Assembly: GCA_937997355.1 (NCBI GenBank)
Contig: CALKTZ010000567.1
Coordinates: 1 to 15,422 of the forward strand
Length of the DNA: 15,422 nucleotides
Direction: 5' to 3'
Origin: an uncultured Planctomycetales bacterium
Lineage (GTDB): Bacteria > Planctomycetota > Planctomycetia > Isosphaerales > Isosphaeraceae
Shown here: piece after piece, positions 1 to 6,157 of the stretch
Numbering within the stretch: the first letter of the stretch is position 1
How the letters are laid out: each line of letters begins with the position of its first letter
Notes under the pieces: model-generated
The model's input: the letters and a program-made list of their open reading frames with translations, nothing else
Told to the model about the DNA's origin: nothing
Database searches by the model: none
Translations under genes and position numbers: made by a program

Positions 1-368
1 CGGGAGACCTTCGGTCGTGGGTTTCGGCGGGGTCGGGAGACCCGCGCCGAACAAATCCCCCCCGCTAAACACGTACACGCCCCTGGGTGGTTCGGAGGGG
101 ACTCCGGGATGATTCATCCCCCGATCGTTCGAGCCCCGGAGGGGCGGACTCATCGAGACGGGGCGCGATACCTCGGTCCCATCATGGGATCGGCCATGGC
201 TGACGGATTCGATCTCCCGGCGGCCCGTGCGCAATCCAAGTGCGATCCACTCTAACCGAATCCAGGGGCGGCCCCTGCTTGCGATGCCTGGGAGAGGCGG
301 TGAAGATGGCGGAAGGCCGGAAGTTTAGGCCAAAGTGATCGGAGATCGATCGTAGGTTCGTCGGGAGG
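1..368. other. Non-coding region upstream of the AI-2E transporter gene
   Basis: No convincing gene was found on either strand; the open frames here have no ribosome site or family resemblance. The stretch starts with a copy of the dispersed repeat (4-52). It then holds several short inverted repeats: GGGATGA/TCATCCC around one central base (106-120), GCCCC/GGGGC with a three-base loop (133-145) and TCCCAT/ATGGGA around one central base (177-189). None is followed by a T-run, so none is a convincing intrinsic terminator. They may be remnants of repeats or protein-binding sites. A gene to the left, outside the window, may end just before position 1. Confidence 0.5.
4..52 (+). repeat. Dispersed ~50-bp repeat, copy A
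   Basis: The segment starts GAGACCTTCGG and ends GCGCCGAAC. It aligns over its whole length, with a one-base gap and a handful of substitutions, to 5850-5899 on the plus strand. It also aligns, more loosely, to 4272-4321 on the minus strand. All three copies lie outside genes. The family is not one I can name; a non-autonomous or REP-like intergenic element is an inference. Confidence 0.65.
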
Positions 369-1544
369 ATGATCTTGGATCGCCAAGCGAGATCCGCCGC
401 CACAGCCCAGGTAACTTTGGCCGTCCTCGCGGTGATCGGGGCCTTGCACTGGCTTCGGCCAATCCTGATGCCCATCGCCGTGGCGATGGTGCTGGCCTGC
501 ATCCTCTCGCCGGTTGCGACTTTCTTTCGGCGTCGATTTCCGTTCGGGCCGCTGGGGGCGGTGATGCTGTTGCTGCTCCTGGCGCTGGGGGGACTCTACT
601 TCGCCAGCCTGACCGCCGAAAGCTTGGTGAACGCGACCAACACCCTGCCATCCGAGATCGAGCGGTTGGCCGGGCGCGTCAGCAGCCGCATCGCCGAGTT
701 GGTCCGCGATCACCCTTACCTGCGGGGTGTCCTGCCCGAGCCGGGAACGATCGACCGCTTGGGGGATACCCATCGCGCGCTCCTGATCGATCAGCTCAGC
801 TACGGCCTGGCCGACTTCACGACCTGGGCGTTTCAGGGATTCATCGTCCTGGTCCTGATCATCTTCATGCTGGCGGAGAGCGATCTCCTCACCGCCAAGC
901 TGATCCGGTTCTTCGCGCCCACGCCGGGAAAGGCGAATTCGGCGGCGCAGATTTTGGACCAGGTCACCCGCAAGATCCGGGCCTATCTGATCGCGAGGAC
1001 CGTGATCAATCTGGGGTTGGGGCTGGTCGTGGCCGCCGGGCTCTGGGCGCTGCGGGTCCATTATCCGCTGGCGCTCGGATTGTTCGCGGGCGTGACCAAC
1101 TTCGTCCCCTACATCGGTCAACTTCTCGGCGGCGGCTTGCCGGCGCTGATCGCCCTGGGGCAGACCGGCTCTCTGGGGGACGCATTGCTCGTCATCTCGA
1201 TGTATCTGGCCGTCGCGGGGATCGAGGGATACATCGTGACCCCCTTCGTGATGGGACGCTCCCTCGATCTGAACGGGACCACGGTCCTGGTCGTCTGCCT
1301 CTTCTGGGGATTCCTGTGGGGGCTCGTCGGCCTGGTCCTGGCGATGCCGATCACCGTGAGCATGAAGCTCGTGTTCCAGACGATCCCCGAACTGAATCGC
1401 TGGGCCGAGCTGATGAGCGTCGACTGGCAATCTCCGCCCCCCGAGGCCGAGGGGGCCGAGCTACTTGAGCCGGTGGAGGTCGTCGTTTCGGCCGATCCTC
1501 CGTCGCGCATGCGGCCGACCGGCTCCGGCGCCATCGAAACCTGA
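369..1544 (+). CDS. AI-2E family transporter (PerM/TqsA/YdiK superfamily membrane protein)
   Basis: Inner-membrane protein of 391 residues, the usual size for the AI-2E/UPF0118 family, whose members export small molecules such as autoinducer-2 or act as Na+/H+ antiporters. A hydrophobic pair of helices lies at about 15-50, a further helix at 60-80, a soluble insert at 85-140, and further helices from 148 to 345. Family signatures are visible: TNFVPYIG (243-250), EGYIVTPFVMGRSLDLN (286-302) and GLVLAMPI (331-338). The C-terminal 40 residues form a Pro/Glu-rich cytoplasmic tail. GGGAGG abuts the ATG at 369, so the TTG at 375, six bases after that site, is a possible alternative start. The next gene begins 84 bases downstream on the same strand and may be co-transcribed. 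The substrate cannot be read from sequence; the family call is secure. Confidence 0.92.
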   Translation: MILDRQARSAATAQVTLAVLAVIGALHWLRPILMPIAVAMVLACILSPVATFFRRRFPFGPLGAVMLLLLLALGGLYFASLTAESLVNATNTLPSEIERLAGRVSSRIAELVRDHPYLRGVLPEPGTIDRLGDTHRALLIDQLSYGLADFTTWAFQGFIVLVLIIFMLAESDLLTAKLIRFFAPTPGKANSAAQILDQVTRKIRAYLIARTVINLGLGLVVAAGLWALRVHYPLALGLFAGVTNFVPYIGQLLGGGLPALIALGQTGSLGDALLVISMYLAVAGIEGYIVTPFVMGRSLDLNGTTVLVVCLFWGFLWGLVGLVLAMPITVSMKLVFQTIPELNRWAELMSVDWQSPPPEAEGAELLEPVEVVVSADPPSRMRPTGSGAIET

Positions 1545-1628
1545 AGTTGTCCGCGCGGAATGTTCGCCGATCTCCCTATTCACACGAATTTCGAATCGAT
1601 CGCTCTCATCTGGACGAGGATGACAGGC

Positions 1629-2999
1629 ATGACAAACCCCGACCCGACCCGGCGCGACTTCCTGGAGATTGCAGGAACCACCTTCGGCGCTGCCGGCATT
1701 GCCGGTATGGCATCCGGCGTACAGGTTCTGGCCGATCAGCCAACGTCCGGGAAACGCCCCAAGATCGCCGCCCTGGCCAGCACCTATTACTACCTTTCGC
1801 ACGCCTACCACATCGTCGGGAGATTCCTCGACGGATTCCCGATCCATACGCCCGAGGGGACCACGCTCCATCGCCCCGACTTCGAAATCTCCAGCCTTTT
1901 CATCGAGCAGGTCGCCGAAGAGACCGACCTCGGGCGGGCCAGGGCCGCGCGGCACGGCATTCGCCTGAGCCCCACCATCGCCGATGCCCTGACCCTGGGG
2001 ACCGGCAAGCTGGCCGTCGATGGCGTGCTGCTCATCGCCGAGCACGGCGACTATCCCTACAACGACCGGCTCCAGAAGCTCTACCCCCGGGGCAAGTACT
2101 TCCGCGAGGTGCTCGACGTCTTCCGGGCGTCCGGCAAGGTCGCGCCGGTTTTTATCGACAAGCATCTCTCCTATAGCCGGGCCGAGGCGGCGGCGATGGT
2201 CGAACAGGCGAAGGCACTCGGAGTCCCGCTGATGGCGGGGTCGAGCCTCCCCGTCACCTGGAGGATGCCCGAGCTGGAGATCCCGCTCGGCCGGCGCTTC
2301 CGCGACATCCTGGTGGCCTCGCGAGGCGACCTGGAAATCTTCGGTTTCCACGCCCTGGAGACCTTGCAATGCATGGCCGAGCGGCGCGACCTGGGAGGCA
2401 AGCCGCAAGGGGTGGCGGCCGTGTCGTATCTCGAAAAGGAGGCGGTCTGGGAGGCTGCGGATCGCGGCGTCTGGTCGCGCGAGTTGCTGGAAAACGCGCT
2501 CGGGCGCAGCCATTCCGTCAACGTGGGGGACATGAAGCAAAATACCCGCGAGTTCATGCCTCCTCCCGGGAAAGATTCGCTTACCAAGCTGCGTCATCCG
2601 TTCGGATTCGTCGTCGAATATGTCGACGGCCTCCGCGCGACCGTGCTGATCCTGAACGGGCACGTCGACGACACGACGGTCGCGGCGCGGATCGAAACCC
2701 CCTCGGGAGGGGAGTCGATCGTCTCGACCCTGATGTATCTCCCCGCCCCTCCCGGCGCGAGCTTCTTCAACCCGCTGGTGCTCCGGATCGAAGACTTCCT
2801 GAGAACCGGCAAATCCCCCTATCCGGTCGAACGGACCCAGTTGACCGGGGGGATTCTCGACGTCGCGCTCGAGAGCCGGGTGAAAGGGAGCCGGAGGCTC
2901 GAAACTCCGGAACTGGCTGCAATCGATTACAAGGCGCCGTCCGATTCCGGCTTCATCCGATCGTCACTGACCAGCTTGAAGCCGAATCGGACGGAATGA
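1629..2999 (+). CDS. Tat-signal protein of unknown function (family I associate with planctomycetes)
   Basis: A 456-residue protein starting at the ATG at 1629, chosen because GAGGA (1616-1620) sits eight bases upstream. An open frame extends to an ATG at 1560 but those codons do not look like protein. Residues 1-35 form a twin-arginine signal: TRRDFL with R8-R9, then a glycine/alanine-rich hydrophobic stretch, then LADQ, so export in folded form is expected. The mature part has conserved-looking blocks including ALASTYYYLSHAYHIVGRFL (about 47-66), LLIAEHGDYPYN (about 134-145), DKHLSYSR (about 177-184) and AGSSLPVTWR (203-212). I recognise this block pattern from exported planctomycete and acidobacterial proteins, but know of no demonstrated function. 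No NAD-binding GxGxxG, catalytic triad or metal-binding cluster is evident. It converges with the PEP-CTERM gene, leaving only 14 bases between stops. Confidence 0.85.
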   Translation: MTNPDPTRRDFLEIAGTTFGAAGIAGMASGVQVLADQPTSGKRPKIAALASTYYYLSHAYHIVGRFLDGFPIHTPEGTTLHRPDFEISSLFIEQVAEETDLGRARAARHGIRLSPTIADALTLGTGKLAVDGVLLIAEHGDYPYNDRLQKLYPRGKYFREVLDVFRASGKVAPVFIDKHLSYSRAEAAAMVEQAKALGVPLMAGSSLPVTWRMPELEIPLGRRFRDILVASRGDLEIFGFHALETLQCMAERRDLGGKPQGVAAVSYLEKEAVWEAADRGVWSRELLENALGRSHSVNVGDMKQNTREFMPPPGKDSLTKLRHPFGFVVEYVDGLRATVLILNGHVDDTTVAARIETPSGGESIVSTLMYLPAPPGASFFNPLVLRIEDFLRTGKSPYPVERTQLTGGILDVALESRVKGSRRLETPELAAIDYKAPSDSGFIRSSLTSLKPNRTE

Positions 3000-3013
3000 C
3001 GGGGGACTCCAGG

Positions 3014-3679
3014 TCATGCGGCCGACCTGGCCATGCGTCGACGACCATGGCCGAGGATGACCAGCCCGCCGATGCCCAGGCTGATGATCGAGGCCGGTTC
3101 GGGGACGGCGGAGACCAGGTTCACGTTGTCCACGTAACTCGTGACATTCGCTGTCCCGTAATAATTCCTGGTCACGAGGACGCGGACTTCGTGCATGCCC
3201 GCGCTGACTCCCGTCAAGCTGGCGGAAAGCGATTGACGGTAAATTGAATTTCCGTTGACATCCCCATAATCGTAGCTGGCGACCGTATTGCCATCGAAGA
3301 GGAGCGAGATGATTGTCCCGTCACCATTGGCTAACCCCACCGCGACGGCATTATCGAGGCTCAGTGAATAGTTTCCACCCAGGAGCGCGACATTCTGAAA
3401 AATGCCGCCTCCCTGATAATTTCCTGTTCCGTAGGGATCTTGAGTGAGGCCGACATAGGCGAATGTCGCGGCCGGCGAAGGGGTGCCGCTGATGACGTCG
3501 AAGGTCTGCACGGAAATATTTGCCGTGCCCTGCGGGGTTGTGAATGTCGTCCATCCTGTCAGATCACCGGTCTCGAAATCGCCATTGATCAGGATATTGG
3601 CGTTCGCATCGCTCGCCGTGATCGCGATCAACGCCAATGCCGCGATAACGCAAACCGTCCGCCTCATGGATCCCATCAT
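3014..3679 (-). CDS. PEP-CTERM sorting-domain surface protein
   Basis: A 221-residue exported protein. Residues 1-28 form a Sec signal peptide (MRRT, hydrophobic core, cleavage near DANA/N). The C-terminus is a PEP-CTERM exosortase signal: VPEP (192-195), a hydrophobic helix and the basic tail GRRRMARS. The substrate is therefore expected to be processed by a PEP-CTERM/EpsH exosortase and delivered to the surface or exopolysaccharide. The body opens with ILINGDFETGDLTGWTTF, the usual start of a galactose-binding-like (CBM4_9/DUF642-like) beta-sandwich, which suggests glycan binding. GGAGG lies six bases before the ATG at 3679; a second ATG follows at once. The gene is AT-richer than its neighbours, with many TAT, AAT and GAT codons, which may mean recent acquisition or relaxed codon selection. 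A promoter and two inverted repeats are seen upstream. Confidence 0.9.
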   Translation of the reverse strand: MMGSMRRTVCVIAALALIAITASDANANILINGDFETGDLTGWTTFTTPQGTANISVQTFDVISGTPSPAATFAYVGLTQDPYGTGNYQGGGIFQNVALLGGNYSLSLDNAVAVGLANGDGTIISLLFDGNTVASYDYGDVNGNSIYRQSLSASLTGVSAGMHEVRVLVTRNYYGTANVTSYVDNVNLVSAVPEPASIISLGIGGLVILGHGRRRMARSAA

Positions 3680-3698
3680 CGGAAGCCTCCAACTTAAT

Positions 3699-3724
3699 TG
3701 ATCGTCAAGATATGTGAACGATCA
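3699..3724 (-). promoter_or_regulatory. Inverted repeat TGATCGT-N12-ACGATCA in the PEP-CTERM leader
   Basis: Perfect seven-base arms (3699-3705 and 3718-3724) lie just upstream of the Shine-Dalgarno site of the PEP-CTERM gene. The layout suits either an operator for a dimeric regulator or an RNA hairpin that could affect ribosome access. Which one cannot be decided from sequence. Confidence 0.45.
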
Positions 3725-3728
3725 TCGT

Positions 3729-3760
3729 CTTGATTTCTGTCGTCATTGCCGGAAATCAAG
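3729..3760 (-). promoter_or_regulatory. Inverted repeat CTTGATTTC-N14-GAAATCAAG
   Basis: Perfect nine-base arms (3729-3737 and 3752-3760) sit immediately downstream of the predicted -10 box. A transcript starting near 3759 would open with this stem-loop. It could stabilise the 5' end or be an operator overlapping the transcription start. The arms are AT-rich and lack a T-run, so it is not a typical terminator. Confidence 0.45.
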
Positions 3761-3765
3761 TGTGG

Positions 3766-3795
3766 ATCATAGCGTGGATTTAAAAGGTAGTGCAA
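3766..3795 (-). promoter_or_regulatory. Sigma70-like promoter for the PEP-CTERM gene
   Basis: On the minus strand TTGCAC (3795-3790) and TATGAT (3771-3766) are separated by 18 bases, close to the TTGACA/TATAAT consensus. Start of transcription would be near 3759, giving a leader of about 80 bases before the ATG at 3679. This is the best promoter match I found in the window. Planctomycete promoter consensus is less well characterised, so confidence is moderate. Confidence 0.45.
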
Positions 3796-3996
3796 GGGCG
3801 TGGAATATTTGCATGTGGTCTTAAATCTACATGAAACCATTCGGAGTGCGAAGAGAGGGCGAGGTTCCGCGACTTGCGCGCTGATTTCGACGATTTTGAT
3901 ATTAATCAAGGATTCTTGGTCTCGATGTGCATCTCCGCTGGTGAATAGGGCGGCACGATTTGATGGCACGTCTGGCTGTCTTGAGACGATTGAAGA

Positions 3997-4224
3997 TCAA
4001 CGCGAGCGCGGGTTGTTCCGCTCACGATGCTGACGGATCATGAGCACGAGGACGCAATAACCGAGGAACAGCAGAATGCCGGTTCCCGCCAGGGTGTGGA
4101 GGAAGAGCAAGCCATCCCAGCTCTTGGCAACGGTCGCCGCGAACAAGCTCAGAAAGGTGATCGCGAGCAGGAACTCGGCGAGGTTCCATCGGGGCGGGGG
4201 CATCCTGGTTTTTGCAACCGGCAT
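3997..4224 (-). CDS. Small two-helix membrane protein, hypothetical
   Basis: A 75-residue protein. The open frame extends upstream to 4431, but that extension runs through dispersed repeat C and is not protein-like. The ATG at 4224 is chosen because GAGGAG lies about ten bases upstream; an ATG at 4203 (MPPPRW) is also possible. Residues 1-15 are basic and Pro-rich. A hydrophobic segment runs from about 16 to 31 (LAEFLLAITFLSLFAA) and a second from about 39 to 62. The tail is charged (RQHRERNNPRSR). The pattern predicts a helical hairpin in the inner membrane. No family is recognised and no neighbour suggests a role. Confidence 0.55.
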   Translation of the reverse strand: MPVAKTRMPPPRWNLAEFLLAITFLSLFAATVAKSWDGLLFLHTLAGTGILLFLGYCVLVLMIRQHRERNNPRSR

Positions 4225-4271
4225 GGTGGGAAATCTCCTCTCGCAGGCTTGCTCGTCGAGGGATTGTGCCC

Positions 4272-4321
4272 ATCGGCGCGAGCCCCGGACGACGGCGCCG
4301 GAACCCCCGACCGAAGGTCTC
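4272..4321 (-). repeat. Dispersed ~50-bp repeat, copy C (minus orientation)
   Basis: Read on the minus strand it runs from GAGACCTTCGGTCG to GCGCCGAT and matches copies A (4-52) and B (5850-5899). It is the most diverged of the three, for example in the middle GCGCCGTCGTCC segment. It lies upstream of the small membrane-protein gene and creates a spurious N-terminal extension of that open frame. Confidence 0.6.
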
Positions 4322-4413
4322 AACAAGATCCTATTGCGGCGTTTGCGATTTTCGCGGCCATGTGTTTGATCGATCGGCCGCGAGACGACGCAAAGACCGC
4401 AAAGATGGGGCAG

Positions 4414-4450
4414 CGGTGTCGGGGCGGCCACGGAGAGCCGCCCGACACCG
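4414..4450. repeat. Strong GC-rich hairpin
   Basis: The left arm CGGTGTCGGGGCGGC (4414-4428) pairs with GCCGCCCGACACCG (4437-4450) apart from one bulged G, around an eight-base loop. On the plus strand it is followed about 12 bases later by ATTTTT. It is too far from a T-run, and has no upstream plus-strand gene nearby, to be called a terminator confidently. It could be a leader structure of the 4578 gene or a palindromic repeat unit. Confidence 0.45.
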
Positions 4451-4577
4451 ATATTCCGATTATTTTTCCAAAATTCCCCCGATTTCCCATTTTCTAGTGA
4501 CTTTCTTTTGCCGATTTTACGTTATTTAAAGAAGGGAGATAGTGCGCCTACATCAACCCGCATCCGGGAGGACACCC

Positions 4578-5840
4578 ATGGCCACCGCGAAGCAGATCGA
4601 AGCCAATCGCAAGAACGCCGCCCGTAGCACCGGACCCAGATCCGACGCCGGCAAACTCGCCTCCAGAGTGAACGCCATCAAGCATGGATTACGCGCCGAA
4701 TTGATCGACGTTCTTCCTCATGAGGATGCCGCGCTTTACGAGGAATTGGTCGGCGCCTGGATGTCGCGATACCGCCCCATGGACGCCGTCGAGGAGGGGC
4801 TGGTGCGGTACGCGGCGAGCCTCTCCTGGAAGCTCGATCGCGCCCGCGGCCATGAAACGGCCGTGTTGACCCGGCGGGGCCGCGAGGCCCGGGAAGCGGT
4901 CGAGAAAACCCAGGCCGAGCGGCTCGAAGACGCGATCCACATCCTCTGCCCCAGGCCCGAAGCGATGTTCGATCGGGGCCCCACCGGCGTCTATTATCTG
5001 CCGGTCCGCGAGCAGCTCGAAGCCACCTCCGCCGGTTGCCGACTCCTCATCAACCACTGGGAACGACTGCGTGAAATCGTCCGGTCCCATCGTTCCTGGG
5101 ACGAACTTGAGCTGGTTCACGCCATGCGACTTATGGCGAATCAGCCGATCAGCTTCACCGACGAGCCTCGCCTCCTCGACATGGCCATCGCCAGCCGTCG
5201 CCTCCACCGTCCCGACGTCGCCGTCACCACGTTGATGCTGATCGAAACTCGCGGCAATCCGTTCTCCTCGGCCATCATGGCCGACGCCTGCGCTCGACAG
5301 CCCAGGAGTCGCGCCGAGGCCCGGCAAGTCCTGGTCGACATGACGACCGCCGAGATCGAACGATTGCAATCAGTCCTGGATGAACGCGAGGCGTTGGGCG
5401 ACCCGTTCCGGGCGGAACTGAAGGAGGCGGATCGGGTCGCGTCGTTCGACCCGAGCACGGAGGGGGCGCGGGTTCGGAACTACCAGTCGACGCTCCATAG
5501 GGAGTTGTTGCGGACGCTCGACATGCTGACGAAACTCCAGAAGGAACGCCGGGCGAATGACGAGGGGACGCCGGCACCGAACGAAGCCAATTCGGACCAC
5601 ATCGCCGACGCTTCGACGCCCGAGCCAGACGTCCCGGACCCGCAACTCGGGGGGGCACCAGCGCCGAACGAAGCCAATTTTATCCCGATTGTGCAAGAAA
5701 AAGTTGCGTCGGAACAGCCTCGTTCGGTTGCACCGGTCCCCCGAATGAAGTCTAATCAGGCCATGAAGCTGCTCAAACGGCTTCGCAAGGGGACCGACCG
5801 CCAGCGCGCCCTGGCGAAGCAGCTCGAAGAGCAGGGCTGA
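4578..5840 (+). CDS. Hypothetical protein with planctomycete-type RSTGPRS N-terminus
   Basis: A 420-residue soluble protein. The ATG at 4578 is preceded five bases upstream by GGGAGGA. The N-terminal block (MATAKQIEANRKNAARSTGP, then DAGKLASRVNAIKHGL) is one I recognise from many planctomycete hypothetical proteins; no biochemical role is known to me. The middle (about 45-310) is predicted helical and charged, rich in Arg and Glu, without transmembrane segments. The segment from about 325 to 390 is low-complexity, Pro/Asn/Glu-rich and carries two APNEAN motifs (333-338 and 362-367) encoded by a 19-bp DNA repeat. The last 25 residues are basic (KLLKRLRKGTDRQRALAKQL) and could bind nucleic acid, which is inference only. 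No signal peptide is seen. A dispersed repeat begins nine bases after the stop. Confidence 0.8.
   Translation: MATAKQIEANRKNAARSTGPRSDAGKLASRVNAIKHGLRAELIDVLPHEDAALYEELVGAWMSRYRPMDAVEEGLVRYAASLSWKLDRARGHETAVLTRRGREAREAVEKTQAERLEDAIHILCPRPEAMFDRGPTGVYYLPVREQLEATSAGCRLLINHWERLREIVRSHRSWDELELVHAMRLMANQPISFTDEPRLLDMAIASRRLHRPDVAVTTLMLIETRGNPFSSAIMADACARQPRSRAEARQVLVDMTTAEIERLQSVLDEREALGDPFRAELKEADRVASFDPSTEGARVRNYQSTLHRELLRTLDMLTKLQKERRANDEGTPAPNEANSDHIADASTPEPDVPDPQLGGAPAPNEANFIPIVQEKVASEQPRSVAPVPRMKSNQAMKLLKRLRKGTDRQRALAKQLEEQG
5574..5592 (+). repeat. NEAN-coding 19-bp repeat, unit 1
   Basis: GCACCGAACGAAGCCAATT encodes APNEAN plus the first base of the next codon. It differs from the unit at 5661-5679 at one position. 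I recall similar NEAN-coding strings in other planctomycete genes, but cannot count copies here. Confidence 0.6.
5661..5679 (+). repeat. NEAN-coding 19-bp repeat, unit 2
   Basis: GCGCCGAACGAAGCCAATT lies 87 bases (29 codons) after unit 1, in the same frame. The intervening protein sequence is not repeated, so this is not a simple tandem duplication. Confidence 0.6.
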
Positions 5841-5849
5841 ATCGATTTT

Positions 5850-5899
5850 GAGACCTTCGGCCGTGGATTTCGGCGGGGCATCCGGGGCCCGCGTCGAAC
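5850..5899 (+). repeat. Dispersed ~50-bp repeat, copy B
   Basis: Starts nine bases after the stop codon of the preceding gene and runs from GAGACCTTCGGCCG to GCGTCGAAC. It is the closest relative of copy A. Being just behind a stop codon on the same strand, it would be transcribed into the 3' untranslated region of that gene. Confidence 0.65.
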
Positions 5900-6011
5900 G
5901 ACCGACGGGGTTCGAGCCGAGCGGAACGGCCCGCGACCGTGGGAGTTGCGCGCCGACGGCCGGAGCGGAAACGGGGACTGGCACGCGCGAGCATCGGCGA
6001 GCGAGCTGTGG

Positions 6012-6026
6012 CAGACAAGCTGTCTG
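6012..6026. repeat. Short inverted repeat between repeat B and the tRNA
   Basis: Perfect five-base arms CAGAC/GTCTG flank AAGCT. It sits eight bases beyond the predicted 3' end of the minus-strand tRNA gene, so a role in tRNA 3'-end formation is possible. There is no T-run, so it is not a standard terminator. The 110 bases before it (5900-6011) are GC-rich and hold no gene I can support. Confidence 0.35.
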
Positions 6027-6034
6027 TCCTGTAG

Positions 6035-6119
6035 CGGAGGGGGTGGGATTCGAACCCACGGTACCTTTCGGTACACCGGTTTTCGAGACCGGCACAATCG
6101 ACCACTCTGTCACCCCTCC
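6035..6119 (-). tRNA. tRNA-Ser(CGA)
   Basis: An 85-base gene on the minus strand folds as a class II tRNA. The acceptor arms GGAGGGG (6119-6113) and CCCCTCC (6042-6036) pair perfectly, with discriminator G at 6035. The anticodon stem CCGGT/ACCGG encloses the loop CTCGAAA, so the anticodon is CGA (6085-6083), reading UCG serine codons. The long variable arm built from GGTACC halves is expected for serine. The T arm is GTGGG-TTCGAAT-CCCAC. CCA is not encoded and must be added by nucleotidyltransferase. UCG is a frequent serine codon in this GC-rich genome. Confidence 0.96.
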
Positions 6120-6157
6120 GTGTTCGACGTGTTCAGCCGAACACGCGAACGCGAATG

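Larger units (their letters stand above)
3680..3996. other. AT-rich intergenic region with the regulatory leader of the PEP-CTERM gene
   Basis: These 317 bases separate two minus-strand genes. The half nearest the PEP-CTERM start holds a sigma70-like promoter and two perfect inverted repeats, annotated separately. The remainder (about 3800-3996) is low-GC, contains TTGAT/ATCAA arms near 3895-3909, and shows no gene I can support. A 91-residue open frame on the minus strand (3694-3969) overlaps the promoter and has no family resemblance. Confidence 0.5.
4225..4577. other. Intergenic region with repeat copy, hairpin and AT-rich putative promoter zone
   Basis: This 353-base stretch separates a minus-strand and a plus-strand gene, so it should contain divergent promoters. 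From left to right it holds dispersed repeat copy C (4272-4321), a tandem nine-base motif CGCAAAGA(C/T) (4389-4406), a strong GC-rich hairpin (4414-4450) and a T/A-rich run (about 4450-4545). The AT-rich run lies directly before the ribosome site GGGAGGA (4566-4572) of the next gene and is the likely promoter zone, although I see no clear -35/-10 pair. Confidence 0.5.

Noticed and set aside
252..1430. 392-codon open frame opposite the AI-2E transporter
   Set aside because: Gln/Asp/Arg/His-rich translation with no family resemblance; the other strand encodes an intact transporter with family motifs.
3694..3969. 91-codon minus-strand open frame
   Set aside because: It overlaps the promoter and leader repeats of the PEP-CTERM gene, lacks a ribosome site and has no family resemblance.
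4225..4431. Upstream extension of the small membrane protein to 144 residues
   Set aside because: The added 69 residues are translated from repeat C and surrounding intergenic DNA; a start with a ribosome site exists at 4224.
4414..4450. Intrinsic terminator
   Set aside because: The hairpin is strong, but the T-rich run begins about 12 bases away and no plus-strand gene ends before it.
5900..6034. Possible SRP RNA (ffs), which lies near tadA in some bacteria
   Set aside because: The conserved GGAAG/GCAG-type core of SRP RNA is not present here on either strand.
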